Source: Crocinitomicaceae bacterium (GTDB taxonomy: Bacteria > Bacteroidota > Bacteroidia > Flavobacteriales_D > Crocinitomicaceae). Taken from it: a stretch of DNA of 64,000 nt. Below, one piece after another: positions 57,201-64,000 of this stretch. Position 1 is the stretch's first letter; every line of letters starts with the position of its first letter. The stretch is taken from the NCBI GenBank assembly GCA_021325675.1, contig JAJTCM010000006.1, forward strand, positions 141,870-205,869, written 5' to 3'. The translations under genes and the position numbers were made by a program. The notes beneath the pieces were generated by a model, which was not told the DNA's origin, made no database searches, and saw nothing but the letters and a program-made list of their open reading frames with translations.

Positions 57201-57646
57201 CCTTTTGTTTTAAGCGTATTCCGCTGGTCTTTCCAATACTGCATGAGCGTAAAGGAAACGATAATTGCACCGGCCATACCTTCCATGAACAAGGAAACTA
57301 CAGTACGCCAGAGGCTCGTATCATTGTTTAACCAGAAAAGCGCGGCTTTGTGGTTATTTAAGAAATCAGGGTCAAATAAGCGCACATAAGCTATAAACCC
57401 GATTACGGAAGCGACTACTGTCAAAACGTTTGCCATCATTAAGGAACCCAGGCCTTCCACATAGTTCAAATCCGGATCATCCATCAGGTTTTTGCGCGCA
57501 AGGCGGTTCATGAAGTAAACAACTATAACAAGGTTAAACACACGCAAACCTGCTACGTTTTCCATTCCTACCAGTTTCATTAATAAAAAGAAGGCGGCAA
57601 TTGCTAAAACGCTGTAAATAGCGTATCTTAAGGTGTTCTGTCTCAT
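57197..57646 (-). CDS. DUF4199-like membrane protein
   Basis: This 149-aa membrane protein has four hydrophobic segments: about 8-25, 32-48, 68-92 and 112-133. It is of the size and layout of DUF4199 proteins of Bacteroidota, with NLMDDPDLNYVEGLGSLMMA between helices 2 and 3 and QYWKDQRNTLK at the end. The function of the family is unknown. It starts with ATG at 57646, divergent from nothing and 99 bases from the end of the metal ATPase gene on the same strand, so read-through from that gene is possible. Confidence 0.65.
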   Translation of the reverse strand: MRQNTLRYAIYSVLAIAAFFLLMKLVGMENVAGLRVFNLVIVVYFMNRLARKNLMDDPDLNYVEGLGSLMMANVLTVVASVIGFIAYVRLFDPDFLNNHKAALFWLNNDTSLWRTVVSLFMEGMAGAIIVSFTLMQYWKDQRNTLKTKG

Positions 57647-57745
57647 GGTAAATTATTTTAAGGTTGTGTCATTACAATTTACGAAAAATAATTTTACGCA
57701 CCAAAAAAAATCCTTGCATATTTATGATCGATAAAGATGGTATTT

Positions 57746-59626
57746 TCAACGGAATTTCATCAGGCGAAGACTCAGCAGGATTACGACCAATGTTACGCCT
57801 ACATCAGCTGCAATAGCGAGCACCAGCTGGCTGTAACCCGAAAAGGCGAGGGCAATAAAAACCAGTTTAACGGCAATTGCACCAATGGTGTTTATGCGGA
57901 TCCTGCGCAGCGCCGCCCGCCCCAGGCGAACCAGGAAAGGAATTTGCAAAAGCTTGTCCTGCATCAGGGCGACATTTGCTGTTTCAATGGCCGTATCACT
58001 TCCCGCTGCACCCATGGCGATCCCGACCGTTGAACGCGCCAGGGCCGGTGCATCGTTGATCCCGTCGCCTACCATCCCGACATGTTTATACCGCCGGAGC
58101 AATTTTTCAACGCAAGCAGCTTTTTCTTCGGGAAGCAGGTTTCCGTACACTTCCGTTATTCCCAGCTGCGAAGCAATAAAAGCTGCCGCATGCTGGTTGT
58201 CGCCGCTCAGTATAATTGTTTCAACTCCAAGCGCATTGATTTCGGAAACTGCCTGCGGACTGTCTGTTTTGAGCTCATCCGTCAACCCGATAATCCCGGC
58301 GACACCGTCACCAAAACTGATGACTACGCTCGTTTTTCCTTCTGAAGAGAGTTTTTCAACAAGCAGTTCAGCTTCGGGGCTCACGTGCTGGTGTTCCCGG
58401 ATGAAAGCCAGCTTGCCGACATATATTGTTTCGTCTTCGCATACCAGGCATTTGGCTGTTGCCCCTTTTCCGGGTACACTTTTATAGGCTTCGGCGCTGT
58501 GCGGCTCAAAACCTTCCCGGCGGGAGGCTTCAACGATCGCTTCCGCGAGCGGGTGCTCCGAAAAAACCTCTGCCCCTGAAGCGCAGGCCAGCAATTCTTC
58601 CCGGCTTGTCCCGTTTAAAGGTATAATATCGGAAACGACAGGTTTTCCATAAGTCAGGGTACGCGTTTTATCCAGGGCAAGCACCTGCAAACGGGCCATT
58701 GCTTCCAGGTATTTTCCCCCTTTGATCAGGATTCCTTGTGCGGATGCGTTCCCCATGGCCGCATAAATCGCTACCGGCGTGGAAATCACGAGCGCGCAGG
58801 GACAAGCGATAACCAATAAGCTGACCGCCTGGAGCAGCCAGTGATCGAAATCCTGCTTGAAAACAAACACCGGAACGAGCACTAAAAGCAAGGCCAAAAC
58901 CAGAACTACAGGCGTATAGATACTTGAAAATTTCTGGATAAACTGCTGGGTCGGCGCTTTGTTTGCCCGGGCTTCAAAAGTCAGGCGCACGATCCGGGCA
59001 AAAGTGCTGTCTTCGGACTTTTTGGTTGTTTCGATCTCAATATAACTTTCTTTGTTGATCGTGCCCGCAAAAAGCAGGTCGCCGGGATGCTTGTCTTTTG
59101 GAATCGGTTCGCCGGTAATCATGGCTTCGTCTACGGTTGTTTCACCTGAAACGATGCGCCCATCCAGCGGGATAAGCTCCCCGGGACGGACAGCGATCAC
59201 TGTTCCGACGGCTACATCTTCAATCAGCGCGGTTTGACCACTTTCACGAAGCATTGCTGTTTTCGGGGAACGGCTGACCAATCCGGCCAGTGTTGATTTA
59301 CTGCGTTCAATGCCAAACTCTTCCAGGTATTCGCCTAGCACGTAAAGCACGATAACAACTGCCGCTTCCGGGTATTCACCCAAATAAAAAGCTGCGATTA
59401 CCGCCAGGAGCATGAGCAGGTTAATGCTGCTGAACCGCAGTTTGATTAAGGCTTTAAGACCATTCCACAAAACCTGGTAACCAAAGCCAAGAATCAGAGC
59501 GCCGAAAATAAAAGGAGAATAAGGTTCGGGAATGTCCATACCCACGAGCGACAAGAACTCCAGGGCCAAAGCGGCAATGACGGCAGCGAACAATAATATG
59601 AAAGCAGGGTCTTTAAAGGGTTTCAT
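57746..59626 (-). CDS. P1B-type heavy-metal ATPase with altered DKTGT motif (DKTRT)
   Basis: This 626-aa heavy-metal P-type ATPase has no N-terminal HMA domain. The ion path is CPC at 275-277 in VIACPCALVISTP. The actuator motif is TGEPIPKDKHPGD, and GDGINDAPALARS is the hinge motif. A Lys in the seventh helix (IAVKLVFIALAF) and AADVGVTLVVILLSLRL in the eighth match the Zn/Cd/Pb branch. The phosphorylation motif reads ALDKTRTLTYG: Asp319 is kept but the invariant Gly after DKT is Arg322, a GGT to CGT difference at 58661-58663. This substitution probably impairs or abolishes activity, or is a sequence error. The reading frame is otherwise intact. Confidence 0.92.
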   Translation of the reverse strand: MKPFKDPAFILLFAAVIAALALEFLSLVGMDIPEPYSPFIFGALILGFGYQVLWNGLKALIKLRFSSINLLMLLAVIAAFYLGEYPEAAVVIVLYVLGEYLEEFGIERSKSTLAGLVSRSPKTAMLRESGQTALIEDVAVGTVIAVRPGELIPLDGRIVSGETTVDEAMITGEPIPKDKHPGDLLFAGTINKESYIEIETTKKSEDSTFARIVRLTFEARANKAPTQQFIQKFSSIYTPVVLVLALLLVLVPVFVFKQDFDHWLLQAVSLLVIACPCALVISTPVAIYAAMGNASAQGILIKGGKYLEAMARLQVLALDKTRTLTYGKPVVSDIIPLNGTSREELLACASGAEVFSEHPLAEAIVEASRREGFEPHSAEAYKSVPGKGATAKCLVCEDETIYVGKLAFIREHQHVSPEAELLVEKLSSEGKTSVVISFGDGVAGIIGLTDELKTDSPQAVSEINALGVETIILSGDNQHAAAFIASQLGITEVYGNLLPEEKAACVEKLLRRYKHVGMVGDGINDAPALARSTVGIAMGAAGSDTAIETANVALMQDKLLQIPFLVRLGRAALRRIRINTIGAIAVKLVFIALAFSGYSQLVLAIAADVGVTLVVILLSLRLMKFR

Positions 59627-59675
59627 GTACTTAAATTTAAGCTATTTAACTGAAACCCCGAAAGGATTTCTAATG

Positions 59676-60332
59676 TTACGCCGCATCCTGGCGCTCATCC
59701 GGCAAAGTGCCGAAAACCCTGTCCCAGAAAAGGCTGGAAACACCGAAGGATTTATCGTGGTCCTTGTAGTGATGATTGGCATGGTGCAGCCAAAGCTTAT
59801 TCAGGAACCTGTTCTTCGGCACCCCTCTGTGAATCCTGTAATGGATCAGGGAATAAGTCAGGTAACCGATTTCAAATCCCGGGAGAAAAAACCAGGTATT
59901 TCCCCCTAAAAACAGGTAAAAAAAGCCGAAAAACAAGCTTAAAATAAGCAGCGCCGGAACGGGTGGCATAAACATGTGTTTATCATCGTGTGGCACTTCG
60001 TGGTGATAGCCATGCATTGCGTAATGAACCGCCCGGACTAATTTGTTCTGTCCTTCGAAATGAAATACGTAGCGGTGCATAACATATTCAGCCAGCGACC
60101 AGGAAAAAAAACCGGCTATAAAAAAGCTTGTGATTTTTAAAACAGAAGGCGCTTCTGCCAATTGATATCCCGCATAAATAACTGTGGAAGCGAGAATAAT
60201 ATGGAACGTAATCATCATCTTAGGACCGCTTACAGAAAGCAGCTCTAATACCGGATTCTGATACATTCCCTTCTTTTTCGTCTGTGTGTCAGGAACATGC
60301 TCTTGTTTGTCCTGTAAGATCAGAAGTATCAT
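59676..60332 (-). CDS. Sterol desaturase/fatty acid hydroxylase superfamily protein
   Basis: This 218-aa membrane di-iron enzyme probably hydroxylates a fatty acyl chain, for example in sphingolipids or ornithine lipids of the envelope. Histidine boxes are clear: HRYVFH, HYAMHGYHHEVPHDDKH, LIHYRIHRG and HHANHHYKDHDKSFG. Four hydrophobic segments lie at about 42-60, 65-85, 128-148 and 150-165. The closing block SSLFWDRVFGTLPD is common to the superfamily and includes the D-x-x-FGT element. Start is ATG at 60332, with a possible later start at codon 23. It stands alone, 50 bases from the metal ATPase gene. Confidence 0.88.
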   Translation of the reverse strand: MILLILQDKQEHVPDTQTKKKGMYQNPVLELLSVSGPKMMITFHIILASTVIYAGYQLAEAPSVLKITSFFIAGFFSWSLAEYVMHRYVFHFEGQNKLVRAVHYAMHGYHHEVPHDDKHMFMPPVPALLILSLFFGFFYLFLGGNTWFFLPGFEIGYLTYSLIHYRIHRGVPKNRFLNKLWLHHANHHYKDHDKSFGVSSLFWDRVFGTLPDERQDAA

Positions 60333-60531
60333 AAAGGTGAGGTTTTAAGTTGTTAATACAAGGTTAAAGGTACAGAAATAGAAAAAAAAGATTTTGCATA
60401 ATTTTAAGAAAGATTTATAAAAATTTGAGCGGATTTTATTCTTTTATCAGCGCCGCAACCAAGTGCTGAAGGGACATATTCAGCCCGGGATAATTCTTCT
60501 GCTTTTTACATAAGTGTCCTTTTTTCCGATA

Positions 60532-60543
60532 GCTGCCGGCAGC
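60532..60543. promoter_or_regulatory. GC-rich palindrome in a 325-base non-coding gap
   Basis: GCTGCCGGCAGC is a perfect 12-bp palindrome. The gap 60333-60657 otherwise shows no gene. Another inverted repeat, TAGGG-AATA-CCCTA, lies at 60633-60646 just before the 60-aa ORF and may be an operator or leader hairpin. Confidence 0.3.
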
Positions 60544-60657
60544 GCAGGGGAAGACATTTATAAATTTTCGGCAAAATAATGTAACAGGATTTCAGGGTGT
60601 TTTCATCATTTTTGCCAAGTACTGTTTCCTTATAGGGAATACCCTAACAAAAACAAT

Positions 60658-60840
60658 ATGCAACAGACGATCAACCCGAAAAGTGAGCTACTCCTGCCCG
60701 AATACGAATCCTACGACCGGGAAGACAGGATTGCTGTGAGCAACTACCCGAAGAACAACAGGTTTTTGCGGGAGGATGACCCTTTCTGGCGTGTTCATAT
60801 TCCCGGGTACCTTCGTTCTGATAACGCACGAAAAAGATAA
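60658..60840 (+). CDS. Small unknown protein before the DUF748 gene
   Basis: This is a 60-aa ORF beginning MQQTINPKSELLLPEYESYD and ending in DPFWRVHIPGYLRSDNARKR. It is soluble, charged and without cysteines. Its third-codon-position composition is like that of neighbouring genes, and it lies 29 bases upstream of the DUF748 gene in the same orientation. A small inverted repeat precedes its ATG. I recognise no family. It may be a real small protein of the envelope cluster or a leader ORF. Confidence 0.45.
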   Translation: MQQTINPKSELLLPEYESYDREDRIAVSNYPKNNRFLREDDPFWRVHIPGYLRSDNARKR

Positions 60841-60869
60841 GCAAACAAGATCCCGATAAATTCAAACCT

Positions 60870-62117
60870 ATGGCCTTAAAACGCAGAAGGGGGGCAAGCT
60901 CTCCCAAACCACCTAAAAAAGCAACTGATCCTGCCAAAAAAAAGAAAAGACGGCGCATTTTACTGGGCATCCTGGTTTTCCTGATCCTTGCCAGGCTGGC
61001 GCTTCCTTATGTTATCCTTCATTTTGCCAATAAAATGCTGGCTAACATGGATGGTTATTACGGCCATATTGACGATATTGATATTTCCCTGTACCGCGGC
61101 GCTTACCAGATTGATGACATCTACCTGAAAAAGGTGGATAAAAAAGATACGGTTGAATTCGTTGACATCAAGCGGGTAGACCTCGCTATTGAATGGAAGG
61201 CGGTTTTCAACGGGGAAATTGTCGGTAAAGTTACAATGGACTCGGCCACCGTGATTTTTACCAAGGAAAAAAATGAAATCGGTGATATTGCGAAAGATAC
61301 CGCCGACCTGCGCCATGTGATCAATTCCTTCATGCCTGTCAGGATGAACAAACTGGAGGTCAAAAACAGCTATATCCGTTACCAGGACCCTTATACGACG
61401 CCAAACCTGGATATGAAGCTGACAGACCTGCATGTCATCGCCCTGAACCTCGTGAACGGCTACGACAGCTCGAAAGTCCTGCCGGCTACTATCGTGGCTA
61501 CGGCCAATGTTTACGGGGGTAAGCTCAAGCTCGATATGAAAATGGACCCTTACGCCAGCGACCCGCTGTTTGATATGAACCTCCGGCTTGAAAATACAAA
61601 GCTTGTGCAGCTGAATGATTTCATGCGTGCATATGCCAATGTGGATGTCAACAAAGGAAACTTCGGGCTGTATACGGAAATGGCGGCCAAAGGCGGAAGC
61701 TTTAACGGTTACGTGAAACCGCTGATAACCGACCTGGATATCGTGGAATTTAAAAAAGAAGAAGGAAGCTGGCTGCAGATCGCTTATGAAAGCCTGATCG
61801 GAAGCGTCGCCTGGGTTTTCAAAAACCACGGCAAGGACCAGCTCGCAACAAAGCTTTATATTTCGGGTGACATGAAAGATCCGAAGCTCAGCATCGGCCA
61901 CGCTATCATCCTCATCCTGAAAAACGCTTTTATTTCTGCGCTCAAGCCAAGTATCGACCAGGAAATCACCCTCGGCTCTGCCAATGAGGAGCATAAAACG
62001 CTGCTGGATAAGCTGTTCAACAAGGACGACAAAAAGGACGAGGGTAACAGTAAACGCGATGACCGCAGACAAGAGCGCAAGGATAAACGGCGCCAGAAAC
62101 GCATTGACAAAGACTAA
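60870..62117 (+). CDS. DUF748 (AsmA-like) envelope protein
   Basis: This 415-aa protein has a Lys/Arg-rich cytoplasmic N-terminus (about 1-30), one transmembrane helix (RILLGILVFLILARLALPYV) and a periplasmic part of AsmA/DUF748 type. The beta-strand-rich sequence contains YGHIDDIDISLYRGAYQIDD, VDIKRVDLAIEWKAVFNGEI, VKNSYIRYQDPYTTPNLDMK and TDLHVIALNLVNGYD. The family is related to AsmA/TamB-type proteins involved in phospholipid transport or outer-membrane stability. It ends in a charged tail with many Lys and Asp. It precedes a Lmo0937-like peptide gene and yihY, all in one orientation, suggesting an envelope-stress cluster. Confidence 0.85.
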   Translation: MALKRRRGASSPKPPKKATDPAKKKKRRRILLGILVFLILARLALPYVILHFANKMLANMDGYYGHIDDIDISLYRGAYQIDDIYLKKVDKKDTVEFVDIKRVDLAIEWKAVFNGEIVGKVTMDSATVIFTKEKNEIGDIAKDTADLRHVINSFMPVRMNKLEVKNSYIRYQDPYTTPNLDMKLTDLHVIALNLVNGYDSSKVLPATIVATANVYGGKLKLDMKMDPYASDPLFDMNLRLENTKLVQLNDFMRAYANVDVNKGNFGLYTEMAAKGGSFNGYVKPLITDLDIVEFKKEEGSWLQIAYESLIGSVAWVFKNHGKDQLATKLYISGDMKDPKLSIGHAIILILKNAFISALKPSIDQEITLGSANEEHKTLLDKLFNKDDKKDEGNSKRDDRRQERKDKRRQKRIDKD

Positions 62118-62212
62118 CTAACATTTCTGTAAAATTTTTACGCCTGAATGTAAGAAAATACCCGGTAAAAAAAGTCACCTTTATATTTACAAACAACTAA
62201 AATCTAAATATC

Positions 62213-62365
62213 ATGGGAAATATCCTTTATCTCATTGCTGTCATCCTGGTTATAATCTGGGCGATCGGCTTCTTTGCAAATTTTGCAGGTAACATTATTC
62301 ATTTATTATTAGTGCTCGCAGTAATTTCTATCCTGCTGCGTGTTATTGGCGGAAGCCGACCCTAA
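62213..62365 (+). CDS. Lmo0937-like (DUF5670) small membrane protein
   Basis: This is a 50-aa membrane peptide, MGNILYLIAVILVIIWAIGF followed by FANFAGNIIHLLLVLAVISI and LLRVIGGSRP. Two hydrophobic stretches are separated by a short loop, with the family feature IIHLLLVLAVI near the end. The Lmo0937 family is usually about 50 aa and appears with stress or envelope genes. It starts at ATG 62213, is preceded by TATATTTAC and ends 14 bases before the yihY ATG, so the two genes are likely cotranscribed. The function is unknown. Confidence 0.8.
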   Translation: MGNILYLIAVILVIIWAIGFFANFAGNIIHLLLVLAVISILLRVIGGSRP

Positions 62366-62379
62366 AAACCTATCTGCAT

Positions 62380-63300
62380 ATGGGAATGCGAAAATACATT
62401 CGGTTTAATAAAACAGGTCTGCTCCTCAAGCGGACCTTTAACAAATGGTATGGACGTGATCCTTTTCGGGAGAGCGCTATCATTGCTTATTACGCCATTT
62501 TTTCCTTACCCGGTTTGCTCATGCTGATTATCAGTGTGGGTGGTTATTTCCTGGAGCCGGAAGCCGTCAGCGGCCGCCTGCACCAGGAAATTTCCAGTGT
62601 TATGGGCAAGGATACGGCTGATTTGGCGGAAGAAATGGTCATCCAGGTTTCCAAAACGCGCGAATCCTGGCTGGCAACTATTATCGGGATTGCTACGATC
62701 CTGATCGGTGCGACGGGGGTTTTTGCGCAAATCCAGAAATCCCTCAATACGATCTGGGAAGTGAAGGCAACCACCGCGAAGTCCGGCATCTGGATCTATC
62801 TCAAAACGCGCCTTTTTTCACTGGGACTGATTTTATCGATCGCCTTCCTTTTATTGATTTCCCTCGTGATTTCCGCCGCGCTTTCCGCCGTCAGCACCTG
62901 GCTGGAAAGCAGGTGGTCGATGCCTTTGCTGTTGGTTTTCCAGGGCCTGAACTTCCTGCTTTCGCTGGTTTTCATCACCCTGCTTTTCGCCCTGATGTTT
63001 AAAATGCTGCCGGACGCGCAGATCAAGATCCGCTACGTTTGGGTGGGCGCCTTCCTGACCTCCCTTCTTTTTGTGCTCGGTAAAACAGCCTTAGGCTTCT
63101 ACTTCGGCAAAGCTGATCCCGGTTCGGGCTACGGCGCCGCAGGTTCGGTCATCCTGATCCTGCTCTGGGTTTCCTACTCCTCGATGATCGTTTTCTTCGG
63201 CGCAGAATTCACGAAAGTATATGCGGATTACTATGCGGGTGAAGTGCCTCCCTCAGAAACAGCGGTAAAGGATAAGGATGCTAAGCTGAAGGTGGGGTGA
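62380..63300 (+). CDS. YihY/virulence factor BrkB family membrane protein
   Basis: This 306-aa inner-membrane protein belongs to the YihY/BrkB family, with six hydrophobic segments between about 35 and 280. Family blocks are DPFRESAIIAYYAIFSLPGL, ATILIGATGVFAQIQKSLNT, IWEVKATTAKSGIWIYLKTR, LLFALMFKMLPDAQIKIRYV and GSGYGAAGSVILILLWVSYS, SMIVFFGAEFTKVYADYYAG. The family includes proteins named as ribonuclease BN or serum-resistance factors, but the enzyme name is doubtful; transport or envelope function is more likely. The hydrophilic tail is short. The start is ATG at 62380, 14 bases after the Lmo0937-like gene. Confidence 0.9.
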   Translation: MGMRKYIRFNKTGLLLKRTFNKWYGRDPFRESAIIAYYAIFSLPGLLMLIISVGGYFLEPEAVSGRLHQEISSVMGKDTADLAEEMVIQVSKTRESWLATIIGIATILIGATGVFAQIQKSLNTIWEVKATTAKSGIWIYLKTRLFSLGLILSIAFLLLISLVISAALSAVSTWLESRWSMPLLLVFQGLNFLLSLVFITLLFALMFKMLPDAQIKIRYVWVGAFLTSLLFVLGKTALGFYFGKADPGSGYGAAGSVILILLWVSYSSMIVFFGAEFTKVYADYYAGEVPPSETAVKDKDAKLKVG

Positions 63301-63351
63301 ATTCCGCCGCGGCGGAGAGTGTTGGCTAATGAATGTGCAAGTATTTATCTT

Positions 63352-64000
63352 TTATCCCCAAAAATAACTTTTAACAACTGCCATCAACATCGCTAGACTT
63401 TTGGAATAACAGATTGTTTTACGGTTTAAGCGTTTCAAATGCGTTCTCATGCTTAAATTATGCCGCTCGATATGATTAATTCCCCGGTTTTTAGCGGAGT
63501 GGATTTCAACAGGGATCAGCTGTTTGTATATCTTCAATTTATCTGTATAAATTTTCTCCGCATCAGACAAAATCAACATTTCTGTTACTTTTCTGAGATT
63601 AGTTTTGTTTCGTCTACCCACGATAAAATCAATTATCTTTCCAGTTAACGGCTCATAAGAATAAGCGATGCAAACGCGTTTGTCTTTATCTTTTATAAAA
63701 GTGAATAATTCATCGACCTGATATATTTTTCCTTTTAGAATAGGATAAGGCCGCTTTATGTTCCTGGCCATTTTGAGAATACGACGAATGACAGTGTTTG
63801 CAGAAACACCTAAAATCCGGGCTGTACTTCGAATGCCGCATCCCTCCTTAGTGAGAAGAATTAATTCTTTATCAGTTACAAAAGATGCCCTCAAAACATA
63901 ATTTTTCAAAAAGCTTTTATGACACATTTTACAATAAAATCGTTGTGTTCCATTTCCTGAATATCCATTTTTCACGACATGATCCGATTTACAATTTTTA
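63352..64000 (-). mobile_element. IS1-like insertion element, partial, with transposase gene
   Basis: The transposase reads leftward and runs off the right edge. The frame stays open through the last bases, giving a zinc-ribbon start (KNCKSDHVVKNGYSGNGTQRFYCKMC in parts: NCKSDHVVKNG, then RFYCKMCHKSF). A helix-turn-helix (GCGIRSTARILGVSANTVIR) follows. The DDE-type core has YQVDELFTFIKDKDKR, KIYTDKLKIYKQLI and GINHIERHNLSMRTHLKRLN, ending KSLAMLMAVVKSYFWG. Unlike the E. coli element, zinc ribbon and catalytic part are in one frame. The GTG at 63975 is not the start. The DNA is clearly more AT-rich than its neighbours. A terminal repeat may lie near 63315-63340 (GTGTTGGCTAATGAATG), but the other end is not visible. 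Confidence 0.85.

Noticed and set aside
60960..62072. 370-codon minus-strand open frame opposite DUF748
   Set aside because: It is long but antisense to a coherent AsmA-like protein; its composition (Val/Phe/His/Asp-rich) is that of a shadow frame.
1..64000. tRNA or rRNA genes, prophage, toxin-antitoxin or restriction system
   Set aside because: I scanned the gaps for cloverleaf-like arms, conserved rRNA stretches and known defence motifs and found none that I could support.

Overview
The window is chromosomal DNA of a Bacteroidota bacterium, most likely a member of Flavobacteriales; I cannot place it to genus. The grounds are: an Act-type alternative complex III instead of a bc1 complex; a large surface protein with a C-terminal sorting domain of the type IX secretion system; Bacteroidota promoters of the form TTTG-N19/20-TAnnTTTG; few Shine-Dalgarno sequences; and families typical of the phylum (DUF4197, DUF349, DUF4199, two SGNH hydrolases beside an MBOAT protein). 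No tRNA, rRNA or CRISPR array was found. Apart from an IS1-like element cut by the right edge, nothing clearly mobile is visible.

Layout. 1-6.7 kb, minus strand: the respiratory operon actA-actB-actC-actD, with actD cut by the left edge. A 460-bp AT-rich divergent region with palindromes separates it from a PadR regulator coupled to a five-helix membrane protein (7.1-8.7 kb). 8.8-15.6 kb: polA, plsC with an SGNH hydrolase, and recJ. 15.7-22.6 kb, minus: a repeat-rich secreted protein, nadK with a CBS-domain protein, an LtaS-like phosphotransferase, and xseAB. A small plus-strand transcription unit (19-codon ORF or sRNA) lies at 18.45-18.58 kb. 22.9-25.1 kb, plus: DUF4197, a SPOR-like protein and a Ppx/GppA phosphatase. 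25.2-29.5 kb, minus: a lipoprotein with a FrnE-like oxidoreductase, and a PfkB kinase-DUF349-membrane protein operon. 29.7-34.4 kb, plus: a DUF255 thioredoxin-fold protein, then a small membrane-anchored protein, a SulP transporter and a beta-carbonic anhydrase. 34.6-43.2 kb, minus: an MBOAT/SGNH/SGNH polysaccharide-acylation operon and the large T9SS cargo protein. 43.2-52.5 kb: gatC, a quinone oxidoreductase, rsmI, an RDD protein, lysS, a helical-repeat protein, an S9 peptidase and gpsA. 52.7-56.8 kb: two NarL-type response regulators, a lipoprotein, an unknown 121-aa protein and a TPR histidine kinase. 56.9-63.3 kb: a possible zinc-binding protein, DUF4199, a P1B-type metal ATPase, a fatty-acid hydroxylase-like protein and an envelope cluster (60-aa ORF, DUF748, Lmo0937-like peptide, YihY). 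63.35-64 kb: the IS1-like transposase.

Most genes are housekeeping or envelope functions. The observations most worth a second look are: (i) the compact 18.45-kb mini-gene with its own promoter and terminator; (ii) the metal ATPase whose invariant DKTGT motif reads DKTRT; (iii) the two-component cassette with an unknown small protein between regulator and kinase and a 16-bp hairpin sequence repeated in inverted orientation on both sides; (iv) the PadR unit with an operator-like palindrome on its start codon; (v) several genes whose promoter box ends four bases before the ATG, suggesting leaderless mRNAs. Protein family names rest on motifs read by eye; no database search was possible.
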